From NCBI GenBank assembly GCA_016789955.1, contig JAEUPB010000036.1:1-64000 (forward strand): 64,000 nucleotides of DNA, written 5' to 3'. This stretch comes from Rubrivivax sp. Its GTDB lineage: Bacteria; Pseudomonadota; Gammaproteobacteria; Burkholderiales; Burkholderiaceae_C. Positions 7,789-16,799 of the stretch are shown here, piece after piece (within the stretch, counting starts at the first letter, position 1; each line of letters starts with the position of its first letter). The position numbers and the translations under genes were made by a program. Below the pieces are notes generated by a model that saw only the letters and a program-made list of their open reading frames with translations, was not told the DNA's origin and ran no database searches.

Positions 7789-9117
7789 TCAGGGGCCGCA
7801 GCCCGGGGCCGGCGGCACGGCACCGGGCCCCCGGTTGCAGTGCTCGGCGAGGAAGATCAGCGGGGGCACCGCGCGGCGGTAGCTCATCGCAGCCGGGTCG
7901 TGCCCGGCGGCCGTGAGTTGCTGCCAGTAGTCGTCGCTGGTGTACTGCGCGAGCCGGTAGGCGGGGCCTGCGCGGTTGACGTTCCACGGAGCCCACGGCG
8001 CGTCACGCTGGATGTGAGGACCCAGCCGCGAGCGCAGGATCGCCACCTTCCCCACCGCCTCGAGCACGCGGCGCTCGAGGCGCACGAGCGTCGTGTCGTT
8101 GGGCGGCGCGTCGAGCCCGCAGCGCAACGCCGCGTCGCCGTACGGGCTGCAGCGCGCGCCGGCGAACCACTGGCGGCCGAGGTGGATGCGGCCCTGCCCG
8201 GCCAGGCCCAGTCCGTCGCTCGTGAAGTCGCAGTCGTCGAAGACGAAGCCGTGCGGCTGGTGGTAGGGCGTGCTCGCGGCGGTGATGTAGCCCGACCCCG
8301 CCGTCGCCCCGTGGCCCCGCGTGCCGCCCACCGAGCGGATCTCGCTGCGCTCGAAGAACGCGGTGGCGGCGCCGAAGATGAAGTCGACATCGCCCTCGAC
8401 GAGGCTGTCGCGCACCCACACGCGGGCGCGCGCGGCACCCTCGGGGATGCGCAGGTACAGCGTGTCCTGGTTGCCGATCAGGCGCACGCGGTCCAGCGCC
8501 ACGCGGTCGGCCTCGGTGGCCAGCGCCACGGCCTGGTGCAGGTTGCCCTCGGCGCTTTCGTCGTAGCGGTTCTCAACCGTCACGTTGCGCAGTTCGAAGC
8601 CGGCGTTGCGCACCCACAGCACCGGCGTGCAGTCGGTGCCGATGGCCGGCCGCGCCGCGCAGTCGGCGTACGGCGAGCCCGGCGGCAGCGCCCAGCGCCG
8701 CGCGAACTCGGCGCCGCTCATGCGGCTCCAGGCGGCGGCGTGCAGCCGCACGTCGGCCGGCGCCGCGCCCAGGCCCTGCAGCGTGATTGGCGCGCGCGTG
8801 GCCGGCACGAACACGATCTCGTCGTAGCGGCCCGGGGCCACGCCGATCACGACGCGGGCATCGCGCTCGCGCGCCAGTTCGGCGGCGCGTCGCACGGCGG
8901 CCTGGATCGTGGCGAACACCGAGCGGCCGTCGGCGCGCGGCGGATCCACGCGGAGTTCGGGCTCGACGGCTGGTGGCACGAGCGGCGGCTGCCAGTCGCC
9001 GAGCACCGCGGCGCGCGTGTACTGGAACGCCTGTTCGGCGCTGAGCTGCGGGCGCTGTGCCATCGCGCCGGACGCGGCCAGCGTGAGGGCGGTGGCGAGG
9101 GTCAGCAGAGCCTGCAT
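7789..9117 (-). CDS. Exported pectinesterase (carbohydrate esterase family 8)
   Basis: The 442-residue protein begins with a signal peptide (cleavage near ASGAMA-QRP) and has the right-handed beta-helix signature of CE8 pectin methylesterases. The active-site elements are present: Gln217-Asp218 in GNQDTLY, Asp245 in VDFIFG and Arg315 in LGRQW (usually LGRPW). It removes methyl esters from homogalacturonan so that lyases can cut the chain, acting in the periplasm or outside the cell. It sits between ogl and kdgR in the operon. A Cys-containing insert near residues 153-163 resembles the longer bacterial PemB/YbhC-type forms. Confidence 0.92.
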   Translation of the reverse strand: MQALLTLATALTLAASGAMAQRPQLSAEQAFQYTRAAVLGDWQPPLVPPAVEPELRVDPPRADGRSVFATIQAAVRRAAELARERDARVVIGVAPGRYDEIVFVPATRAPITLQGLGAAPADVRLHAAAWSRMSGAEFARRWALPPGSPYADCAARPAIGTDCTPVLWVRNAGFELRNVTVENRYDESAEGNLHQAVALATEADRVALDRVRLIGNQDTLYLRIPEGAARARVWVRDSLVEGDVDFIFGAATAFFERSEIRSVGGTRGHGATAGSGYITAASTPYHQPHGFVFDDCDFTSDGLGLAGQGRIHLGRQWFAGARCSPYGDAALRCGLDAPPNDTTLVRLERRVLEAVGKVAILRSRLGPHIQRDAPWAPWNVNRAGPAYRLAQYTSDDYWQQLTAAGHDPAAMSYRRAVPPLIFLAEHCNRGPGAVPPAPGCGP

Positions 9118-9148
9118 GGTCGGGCGGAGCTCGTGCGCGCGCCGGTGC

Positions 9149-10324
9149 CTACAGCGAGGCCAGGAACAGCCCCGGCTCGCCCGCCTTGTCGCAGCTGAAC
9201 AGCACCTGCCGTTCGTCGGGCGTGAACGACGGGTGCGGGTGCGTCACCTGCCGGTCGCCCTTGTAGACCTGCCACGAGCTGTCGTGCCGCGCGATGCGGC
9301 GCTCGGCCGGCTGCGCGCCGCGCAGGTCGAACAGGTGCAGGTACGGGTCCTCGCCGATCGTGTAGCCGCTGGTGTCGTCCACATCGGCGGGTGTGGCGCA
9401 GCCGTCGCCGACGATCAGCGTGCCGTCGTGGTTGCTCATCAGGTGCGAGCACGGCGGCATCGTCGTCAGCAGCCGGTCCTGCAGCGTGACCGGGTCGAGC
9501 GCGCGGATCTGCCGCTCGCTGTGCCCCTTCAGGTACGACACGTAGACCATCGCCGAGCCGTCGGGCACCCAGAACTCGTGCGTGCAGCTCTCGCCGGGCG
9601 CGTGTACCTTGCCGCAGCGCAGGTTGCTGCCGTCCTCGTCGATGAACCACATGCGCGCGTCGACGAGGTCGTGGTTGCCTTCGTGGCAGAAGGCCACCGT
9701 GCGGTCGTCGTACGGGCGGTACTGCGGGTGGCCGAGCCAGCAGTCGACCTCGTGGATGTCCTGCCGCTGCCCGGTGGCCAGGTCGATGCGGAACAGCCGG
9801 CAGCGGGGCTTGCGGAAGTACATCTCGCGGAACTTCTGCCAGTCGGTCAGCGGCATCCAGTCGCTGGCGCGGATCTCGATGCCGACCATCTTCGTGCACG
9901 CGGAGTTGGCCACCCAGGTGCCGTAGCCCACCCAGCCGTCGGGCACGGTGTAGGCCACCTCTTCATGCAGCGTGGCCATGTCCAGCCGGATCAGCTGCCG
10001 CTTGGCGCGCACGAAGTACAGGTGGCGGTCGTCGGGGCTGAGGAAGCCGCCGAAGGTGTTCTCGCCGGGCTGGTCGGTGAGCTGGCGGCAGGCGCCGGTG
10101 GCGAGGTCGAGCTGGTGGTAGTGCCAGTCGGTGCCGGGGCCGCCGAGATCGTCGAAACCGCCGCCGAACACCAGCGAGCGGCCGTCGGTGCCGAAGCACT
10201 TCTGATAGAAGTACATGCGGTGGCAGGTCACGTCCACCGGCGTGAGTCGCGTGACGCGCGCGCCGGTGTCGGGATCGGTGGAGACGTCGAACGTGAGCTG
10301 GCGGACCTGGTGCTTGGCCATCAT
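9149..10324 (-). CDS. ogl: Oligogalacturonate lyase (polysaccharide lyase family 22)
   Basis: The 391-residue cytoplasmic protein matches oligogalacturonide lyase, a seven-bladed propeller enzyme that splits (unsaturated) digalacturonate to 4-deoxy-5-ketouronate. Typical stretches include VTCHRMYFYQKCFGTDG near the N-terminus, WVGYGTWVANSACTKMVGIE, GHPQYRPYDDRTVAFCHEG (metal-site His/Gln region), SCTHEFWVPDGSAMVYVSY, SHLMSNHDGTLIVGDG and THPHPSFTPDERQVLFSCD, named as landmarks. Two consecutive ATG codons (10324 and 10321) can start it, and the first overlaps the TGA of togB as ATGA. Its product feeds KdgF and KduI. Confidence 0.93.
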   Translation of the reverse strand: MMAKHQVRQLTFDVSTDPDTGARVTRLTPVDVTCHRMYFYQKCFGTDGRSLVFGGGFDDLGGPGTDWHYHQLDLATGACRQLTDQPGENTFGGFLSPDDRHLYFVRAKRQLIRLDMATLHEEVAYTVPDGWVGYGTWVANSACTKMVGIEIRASDWMPLTDWQKFREMYFRKPRCRLFRIDLATGQRQDIHEVDCWLGHPQYRPYDDRTVAFCHEGNHDLVDARMWFIDEDGSNLRCGKVHAPGESCTHEFWVPDGSAMVYVSYLKGHSERQIRALDPVTLQDRLLTTMPPCSHLMSNHDGTLIVGDGCATPADVDDTSGYTIGEDPYLHLFDLRGAQPAERRIARHDSSWQVYKGDRQVTHPHPSFTPDERQVLFSCDKAGEPGLFLASL

Positions 10325-11629
10325 CGGATCTTTCTGGAGAGCGCGTTGCCTTCGTCGAGCAGGCGCTGCGCGGCATCGGGTGCGGAGATGCGCCGGTAGG
10401 CCACGCGCTCGAACACCTCGCGCAAGAGCCGGCGGAAGCGCGCGTCCTCGAAGCGCATCGCGGGCAGCTCGAGGCGGCCGGCCTCGCGCTGCTGGCGGAT
10501 CTGTTCGGCCGCCTTGCGTTCGAGCGCCGGCAATGCACCGGCTCGTTCGAGGGCCGCGCGGGCGGTGGCGGCCGACGGGATGCCGCGCGTCACGCCCAGC
10601 AGCGCCGCAGCCTCGGGGCTGGCCGAGAGGTAGCGCAGCAGCGCCACCGCGGCCTCGGGGTGCTTCGTGTGCTTGCTCACCGAGAACAGCAGCGCCGGGC
10701 GGCCGAACATGCCGCTGGTGCGCGCGCCGGGCAGCGTGAGGAAGTCGCCCACGTCCAGCCGCTGCGCGGCGTCGAGCGTGCTCTGGCGCAGCCGGATCGC
10801 CGAGTCCCAGGTGTAGTTGCCGGCCCAGCGGCCGACCACCCAGTCGGGCTGCTGCTCGATCGGCTTCTCGGCGCCGCCCAGGCTCGCGCGGTACGGCACC
10901 GGCGTGGCGGTGCCGCTCGCGTACAGCCGCTCGAAGGTCTGCACCCACTCGACGAGCACCTCGCGGCTCATCGCCACCCGCGGCTCGCTCGGGTGCAGGT
11001 ACGGCGTGCCGTGGCGCTGCTGGATGTACGTCTGCGCCAGCAGCAGCATGTCGTAGGGTTCGCCGTCGATCGGGTAGGCGCGCTCGCCCAGCCGCTGCTT
11101 GAACACGGGGCCGGCGGCGTAGAGCTCGTCCCAGCCCGACGGCGGCGCCAGGCCGGCGCGCTGGAACGCCGCGGTGTTCCACAGGAACACGCGCGCGGTG
11201 TACGACAGCGGCAGGCCGTTCAGCTTGCCCTGCACCGTGCACAGCGCCAGATCGTCGGGGGTGTAGTCGACCAGCGGCAGCGACGCCTGGTGCGCGTTCA
11301 GGTCGAGGAAGCCCGTGCCCTGGCGGCTGAACATCGCCAGCCACGCCCAGTTGATCTGCAGCAGGTCGGGCTCGGTGCCGCCCACCATCTGCGTGGTGAG
11401 CTTCTCGAGGTAGCCGTTGAAGCCCATGTACTCGGCCTTCACGCGCAGGCCCGGGTGCCCGGCCTCGAAGGCCTGCAGCGCCTTCAGCGTGCGGGCGTGG
11501 CGGTCGCTGCCGCCCCACCACAGGAAGCGCAGCGTCACGGGGCCCTGTGCGCCGGCCGGCGCGCCGAGTGCCGTCGCGGCCATGCCGGCCGCCCCCGTCA
11601 GCAGGCGGCGCCGGGTGGTCCCGGCGGGC

Positions 11630-11655
<26 letters not shown>
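10321..11655 (-). CDS. togB: Oligogalacturonide ABC transporter substrate-binding protein (TogB-like)
   Basis: The 444-residue family 1 solute-binding protein has a twin-arginine-like leader (TTRRRLLTG followed by a hydrophobic stretch ending GAPAGAQG). The mature part resembles TogB strongly: a WWGGSDRH start, AGHPGLRVKAEYMGFNGYL, MVGGTEPDLLQINWAW, LNGLPLSYTARVF and SKHTKHPEAAVALL. It would bind short pectin fragments in the periplasm and hand them to TogMN. The ATG at 11655 overlaps the end of togA by 26 bp, and its stop overlaps the ogl start. A later start would remove the leader, so this start is preferred. Confidence 0.9.
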
Positions 11656-12733
<1,078 letters not shown>

Positions 12734-12740
12734 GAAAGCC

Positions 12741-13634
12741 TCAACCCTTGATGCCGGATGACGCCGCGCTCTCGACGAAGTGCTTCTGCGCCGCGAAGAA
12801 CACCGCCACCGACGGCAGCAGTGCCACCACCGAGATGGCGATCGCGCTGGCCCACTCGACCTCCTCGGTGGCGCCCAGCGTCATCTTCAGGGCCAGCGAC
12901 ACCGGGTACTTCTCCACCGACGACAGGTAGATCAGCGGCCCCATGAAGTCGTTCATCGTCCAGATGAACTGGAACACGATCACCGAGACGATCGCGGGCT
13001 TGAGCAGCGGCACGATGATGTAGAGCAGCAGCTGCAGCGCATTGCAGCCGTCGATCTGCGCCGCCTCCTCCATCTCGCGCGGGATGCCGCGCAGGAACTG
13101 CACGAGCATGAACACGAAGAAGGTGTCGGTGGCGAAGGCCGACGGCACGATGATCGGCCAGTAGCTGTCGAGCCAGCCCAGCTCCTTGAACAGCAGGTAC
13201 TGCGGCACGCGCAGCACGATGTGCGGCAGCATCAGCGTGGCCACCATCACCGAGAACAGGAACTTGCGGCCCCAGAACTCGAAGCGCGCGAAGGCGTAGG
13301 CCACCAGCACGCACGAGATCACCGTGACCACGATGCGCGGGATCACGATCAGGAACGAGTTCAGGAAGTAGGTGGCGAAGGTGTACTCGGTGCTGGTCTT
13401 CCAGCCGCGCGCGTAGGCGCCGAAGTCGAAACGCGACGGCCAGAAGCCCACCTCGGAGAAGATCTCCGCGTTGGTCTTGAACGACGCGCCCGCCAGCCAC
13501 AGCAGCGGGTAGAGCATCACCAGGCCCACCGCCGAGAGCGCGACGTAGCGCAGCGCCGCGCCGATGCGCTGCGCGCGGATCTCCTCGGGCGACATCGCGT
13601 CGGCGCTGCCCGGTGCCGGCATCGACACGCTCAT
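12741..13634 (-). CDS. togN: ABC transporter permease (TogN-like)
   Basis: The 297-residue inner-membrane protein has six predicted helices and the MalG-type cytoplasmic EAA loop MEEAAQIDGCNALQLLLYIIVP (core EEAAQIDG). It pairs with TogM to form the translocation pore for oligogalacturonides. The ATG at 13634 overlaps the TGA of togM by 4 bp (ATGA), so translation is coupled. It ends with the usual AQKHFVESAASSGIKG tail that contacts the ATPase. Confidence 0.92.
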   Translation of the reverse strand: MSVSMPAPGSADAMSPEEIRAQRIGAALRYVALSAVGLVMLYPLLWLAGASFKTNAEIFSEVGFWPSRFDFGAYARGWKTSTEYTFATYFLNSFLIVIPRIVVTVISCVLVAYAFARFEFWGRKFLFSVMVATLMLPHIVLRVPQYLLFKELGWLDSYWPIIVPSAFATDTFFVFMLVQFLRGIPREMEEAAQIDGCNALQLLLYIIVPLLKPAIVSVIVFQFIWTMNDFMGPLIYLSSVEKYPVSLALKMTLGATEEVEWASAIAISVVALLPSVAVFFAAQKHFVESAASSGIKG

Positions 13635-14518
13635 CGCCGCGTCTCCCGCTCTCCGGCGTAGAACACCCAGTACTTGCTGCTCCAGAAGCTCACGAGGCTC
13701 AGCAGGCCTATCAGCGCGAACAGCACCCACGACAGCGCCGCGCCGTAGCCGAGGTTGAAGTACTTGAAGCACTCCTCGTAGATGTAGAGGCTCAGCACGT
13801 AGGTCGAGTGCAGCGGCCCGCCCTCGGTGACCATGTACGGCCCGTTGAACTCCTGGAAGCCGTGCACCAGCTGCATGATCAGGTTGAAGAAGATCACCGG
13901 CGTGATCAGCGGCACCGTGATGCGCGTGAACTGCTGCCAGCGGCTGGCACCGTCGATCTCGGCGGCCTCGTACAGCGACTGCGGCACACCCTGCAGCGCG
14001 GCCAGGAAGATCACCATCGAGCTGCCGAACTGCCACATGAAGAGCGTGACCACCGTCCACATCGACCAGCGCTCGTCGGCCAGCCACAGGATGGGCTCGA
14101 TGCCGACCTTCGCCAGTACGCCGTTGACGAGGCCGTTCTGGCTGAACACGAAGCGCCACAGCACCGCCACCGCGATCGAGCCGCCGAGGATCGACGGCAG
14201 GTAGAACGCCGAGCGGAAGAAGGCGATGCCCCGCAGCTTGAAGTTCAGCACATGCGCGATGAACAGCGCGAAGCCCACGCGCAGCGGCACCGCCAGCGCC
14301 ACGAACAGCAGCGTCACGCCCATCGACTGCCGGAACAGCTGGTCGCCCACCGCGATCTCGACGTAGTTGCCCGCTCCCACCCAGCGCGGTGGCGAGAACA
14401 CGTCGTACTCGGTGAACGACAGCGCCATCGACATCACGAACGGGAACAGCTTGAACCCGAGCACGCCCAGCACGAAGGGCAGTACGAACAGGAACCCGAG
14501 CTTCTTGTTCTCGTACAT
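13631..14518 (-). CDS. togM: ABC transporter permease (TogM-like)
   Basis: The 295-residue inner-membrane protein is a MalF-type permease with six helices and the EAA loop LYEAAEIDGASRWQQFTRIT. It follows kduD by 21 bp in the operon. Its sequence pattern (FLFVLPFVLGVLGFKLFPF at the start, FQEFNGPYMVTEGGP after the EAA loop) fits sugar permeases of the UgpA/LacF group. The transport substrate is inferred from the TogB-like receptor and pectin genes around it. Confidence 0.92.
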   Translation of the reverse strand: MYENKKLGFLFVLPFVLGVLGFKLFPFVMSMALSFTEYDVFSPPRWVGAGNYVEIAVGDQLFRQSMGVTLLFVALAVPLRVGFALFIAHVLNFKLRGIAFFRSAFYLPSILGGSIAVAVLWRFVFSQNGLVNGVLAKVGIEPILWLADERWSMWTVVTLFMWQFGSSMVIFLAALQGVPQSLYEAAEIDGASRWQQFTRITVPLITPVIFFNLIMQLVHGFQEFNGPYMVTEGGPLHSTYVLSLYIYEECFKYFNLGYGAALSWVLFALIGLLSLVSFWSSKYWVFYAGERETRR

Positions 14519-14539
14519 CGCGTGCCCGGCGCGGCCGGG

Positions 14540-15301
14540 TTATCGGGCCAGCCAGCCGCCGTCGACGGCGATCGTGTAGCCGTTGACGTAGTCGCTCGCG
14601 CTGGACGCGAGGAACACCACCGGCCCGGCCAGGTCCTCGGGCTTGCCCCAGCGGCCGGCCGGGATGCGCTCGAGGATGGCGTCGCTGCGGCCCTTGTCGG
14701 CGCGCAGCGCGGCGGTGTTGTTGGTGGCCATGTAGCCGGGCGCGATCGCGTTGACGTTGACGCGGTGCTGCGCCCACTCGTTGGCCATCAGCCGGGTGAT
14801 GCCCATCACGCCGCTCTTGCTGGCGGTGTAGCTGGGCACGCGGATGCCGCCCTGGAACGAGAGCATCGAGGCCACGTTGACGATCTTGCCGCCGGTGCCC
14901 TGTGCGAGGAACTGGCGAGCCGCGGCCTGCGCGAAGAAGAACACCGTCTTCAGGTTCAGGTCGACGACGTCGTCCCAGTCCTGCTCGCTGAACCTGATGG
15001 CGTCTTCGCGGCGGATGATGCCGGCGTTGTTGACGAGGATGTCGACGTGGCCGCCGAAGGCCACCGCCTCGCGCATCAGGCCGTCGAGGCACGAGATGTC
15101 GGAGAGGTTGGCGCGCAGGTCGAGGAAGCGGCGGCCCAGGCCGCGTACGCGCGCCGCGGTGTCCACCGGGTCGGAGACGTTGACTCCCACCACGTCGGCG
15201 CCGGCCTGCGCCAGCGCGGTGGCCATGCCCTGGCCGAGACCGGTGTCGCACCCGGTGACGATGGCGACCTTGCCGCCGAGGCTGAAGTGTTCGAGCACCA
15301 T
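14540..15301 (-). CDS. kduD: 2-dehydro-3-deoxy-D-gluconate 5-dehydrogenase
   Basis: The 253-residue short-chain dehydrogenase carries TGCDTGLGQG (cofactor loop, residues 16-25), NNAG at 91-94, catalytic Ser145 and Tyr158-x-x-x-Lys162. The glycine-rich loop with Cys-Asp-Thr and the final VDGGWLAR are characteristic of KduD. It reduces 2,5-diketo-3-deoxygluconate (DKII) to KDG with NAD(P)H, the step after KduI. The gene directly follows kduI with a single base between them, the classical order. Confidence 0.95.
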   Translation of the reverse strand: MVLEHFSLGGKVAIVTGCDTGLGQGMATALAQAGADVVGVNVSDPVDTAARVRGLGRRFLDLRANLSDISCLDGLMREAVAFGGHVDILVNNAGIIRREDAIRFSEQDWDDVVDLNLKTVFFFAQAAARQFLAQGTGGKIVNVASMLSFQGGIRVPSYTASKSGVMGITRLMANEWAQHRVNVNAIAPGYMATNNTAALRADKGRSDAILERIPAGRWGKPEDLAGPVVFLASSASDYVNGYTIAVDGGWLAR

Positions 15302-15302
15302 G

Positions 15303-16139
15303 TCAGCGCAGGGTGGTCATCGCGACGTGGTCCATGTCGGGGAACACCTGGTTCTCGCCGACCATGCCCCAGATGAACGTGTAGGCCTGCGTGCCGACGC
15401 CGCTGTGGATGCTCCAGCTCGGCGAGATCACGGCCTGCTCGTTGCGCACGACGACGTGGCGCGTCTCGGTGGGTTCGCCGCACATGTGGAAGACGACGCC
15501 GTTCTCCGGCATGTCGAAGTAGAAGTACACCTCCATGCGGCGATCGTGCGTGTGGCACGGCATCGTGTTCCAGAGGCTGCCGGGCTCGAGCTGCGTCATG
15601 CCCATCAGCAGCTGGCAGGTGGGCAGCACGCTGGGCACGAAGAACTTGTGGATCGTGCGGCGATTGCTGGTCTTTGCGTCGCCCAGCGTCTCTGGGCTGG
15701 CCTCTGCCAGCGTGACCTTCTTGTTCGGGTAGTGCGTGTGCGCCGGCGCGCAGTTGAGGTACAGCTTGGCCGGGTTCGACGGGTCGAGGCTCGAGAAGTC
15801 GAGCTCCTTGGCGCCCTGGCCGATGTACAGCGCCTCGCGCGGACCCACCTCGTAGCGCTGGCCGTCGGCCACCACCATCGCGCCGCCGCCGATGTTGATC
15901 AGGCCCAGCTCGCGGCGCTGCAGGAAGAAGTCGGTGCCGGTGAGCTTGCCGAGCTCCGGCGAGAACCGCACCGTCTTCGTGATCGGGTGGATGCCGCCGA
16001 CGATGATGCGGTCGATCTGGCTGTAGGTCAGCGTGGCCTCGTCGGGCTTGAAGGGCTGCTCGACGAGGAAGTGGCGGCGCAGGCCGGCGGTGTCGAGGGT
16101 CTTGGCGTGTTCGCTGTGGATGGGCTGGCGGATGTCCAT
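15303..16139 (-). CDS. kduI: 4-deoxy-L-threo-5-hexosulose-uronate ketol-isomerase
   Basis: The 278-residue cupin has the zinc ligands His196, His198, Glu203 and His245, at the same numbers I recall for the E. coli enzyme. The flanking sequence ([16 protein letters not shown] and [12 protein letters not shown]) is typical. It isomerises 4-deoxy-5-ketouronate (DKI) to DKII in the cytoplasm. It is the first gene of the nine-gene minus-strand operon, and its start faces the plus-strand kdgF across a 218-bp intergenic region containing the best KdgR site in the window. Confidence 0.96.
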   Translation of the reverse strand: MDIRQPIHSEHAKTLDTAGLRRHFLVEQPFKPDEATLTYSQIDRIIVGGIHPITKTVRFSPELGKLTGTDFFLQRRELGLINIGGGAMVVADGQRYEVGPREALYIGQGAKELDFSSLDPSNPAKLYLNCAPAHTHYPNKKVTLAEASPETLGDAKTSNRRTIHKFFVPSVLPTCQLLMGMTQLEPGSLWNTMPCHTHDRRMEVYFYFDMPENGVVFHMCGEPTETRHVVVRNEQAVISPSWSIHSGVGTQAYTFIWGMVGENQVFPDMDHVAMTTLR

Positions 16140-16250
16140 GGGGCTCTCGCAGGAGGCGGCCGGGGCGTGGCCGGAAGGGCGTGGCGGCAGGTGTGTGGCG
16201 CTTGTGCCGGAACGGGATCAGTGCTTTCCCGGAATCGCGTTCTTTTCAAA

Positions 16251-16265
16251 TGAACCGATGTTTCA
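16251..16265. promoter_or_regulatory. KdgR operator between divergent kduI and kdgF
   Basis: TGAACCGATGTTTCA matches 12 of 15 positions of the KdgR consensus TGAAACATTGTTTCA and is an imperfect palindrome. It lies 112 bp upstream of kduI and 93 bp upstream of kdgF in a locally AT-richer island. It overlaps the -35 region proposed for the kdgF promoter, which would suit repression. Since a KdgR orthologue is encoded in the same locus, this is the strongest operator call in the window. Confidence 0.75.
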
Positions 16266-16288
16266 AAAACGCTGAGGGTCGGTATAGT
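16260..16288 (+). promoter_or_regulatory. Probable sigma-70 promoter for kdgF
   Basis: TATAGT at 16283-16288 resembles a -10 box and GTTTCA at 16260-16265 a weak -35 box, with a 17-bp spacer. The -35 overlaps the KdgR operator. It is the only promoter-like AT-rich element between kduI and kdgF on the plus strand. Transcription from here could also cover the TonB receptor and lyase genes downstream. I could not find an equally good promoter for kduI on the other strand. Confidence 0.45.
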
Positions 16289-16357
16289 ACCTGCAAGCCG
16301 ACATTGCGCAACCCCCGGCCGAACCCCAACCCGCCGACTTCCACCGCCCCTGCAGCC

Positions 16358-16690
16358 ATGTCGAACTACCACCTGCACGACCCGCACGGCTGGACCGAGC
16401 TGGGTGACGGCATCCGCCGCCAGATCGTCGGCCACACGCCCGAGCTGATGAGCGTGCTGGTGCGCTTCGACCAGGGCGCCGTCGGCACGCCGCACGCGCA
16501 CGATGCGCACGACCAGATCGCCTACGTGGTGAGCGGCTCGTTCGAGTGCGAGGTCGGCGGCGAGAAGCGCGTGCTGCGGCCCGGAGACGCCTTCATCGCG
16601 CCGCGCAACACGCTGCACGGCGTGCGCGCGCTCGAACCCGACAGCACGCTGCTCGACCAGTTCTCGCCGCGGCGCAACGACTACCTGTAG
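16358..16690 (+). CDS. kdgF: KdgF-type cupin, unsaturated uronate linearising enzyme
   Basis: The 110-residue single-domain cupin has the metal-binding set His46, His48, Gln53 and His87 (TPHAHDAHDQ and NTLHGV) and a layout very like KdgF, including ELGDGIRRQIVGHTPELM near the start. KdgF opens the 4,5-unsaturated monouronate released from pectin into the linear ketouronate used by KduI. The gene faces kduI and is the first of a plus-strand set. The ATG at 16358 gives the family length; a further upstream extension in frame has no homology. Confidence 0.9.
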   Translation: MSNYHLHDPHGWTELGDGIRRQIVGHTPELMSVLVRFDQGAVGTPHAHDAHDQIAYVVSGSFECEVGGEKRVLRPGDAFIAPRNTLHGVRALEPDSTLLDQFSPRRNDYL

Positions 16691-16799
16691 CGCCACCCGA
16701 CACCGCCCGGCGCCGCACTGCAGCGGCACGGGCACATGATCCCCGGCGCCCTGCGCGCGCCCTCGACGTCCGACACGCAGACCTCACGGAGAAAACGTC

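Noticed and set aside
13613-15376. A long open frame on the plus strand opposite togM and kduD
   Set aside because: Its product is a His/Arg/Glu-rich string without any known fold, while the minus strand carries well-recognised permease and dehydrogenase genes.
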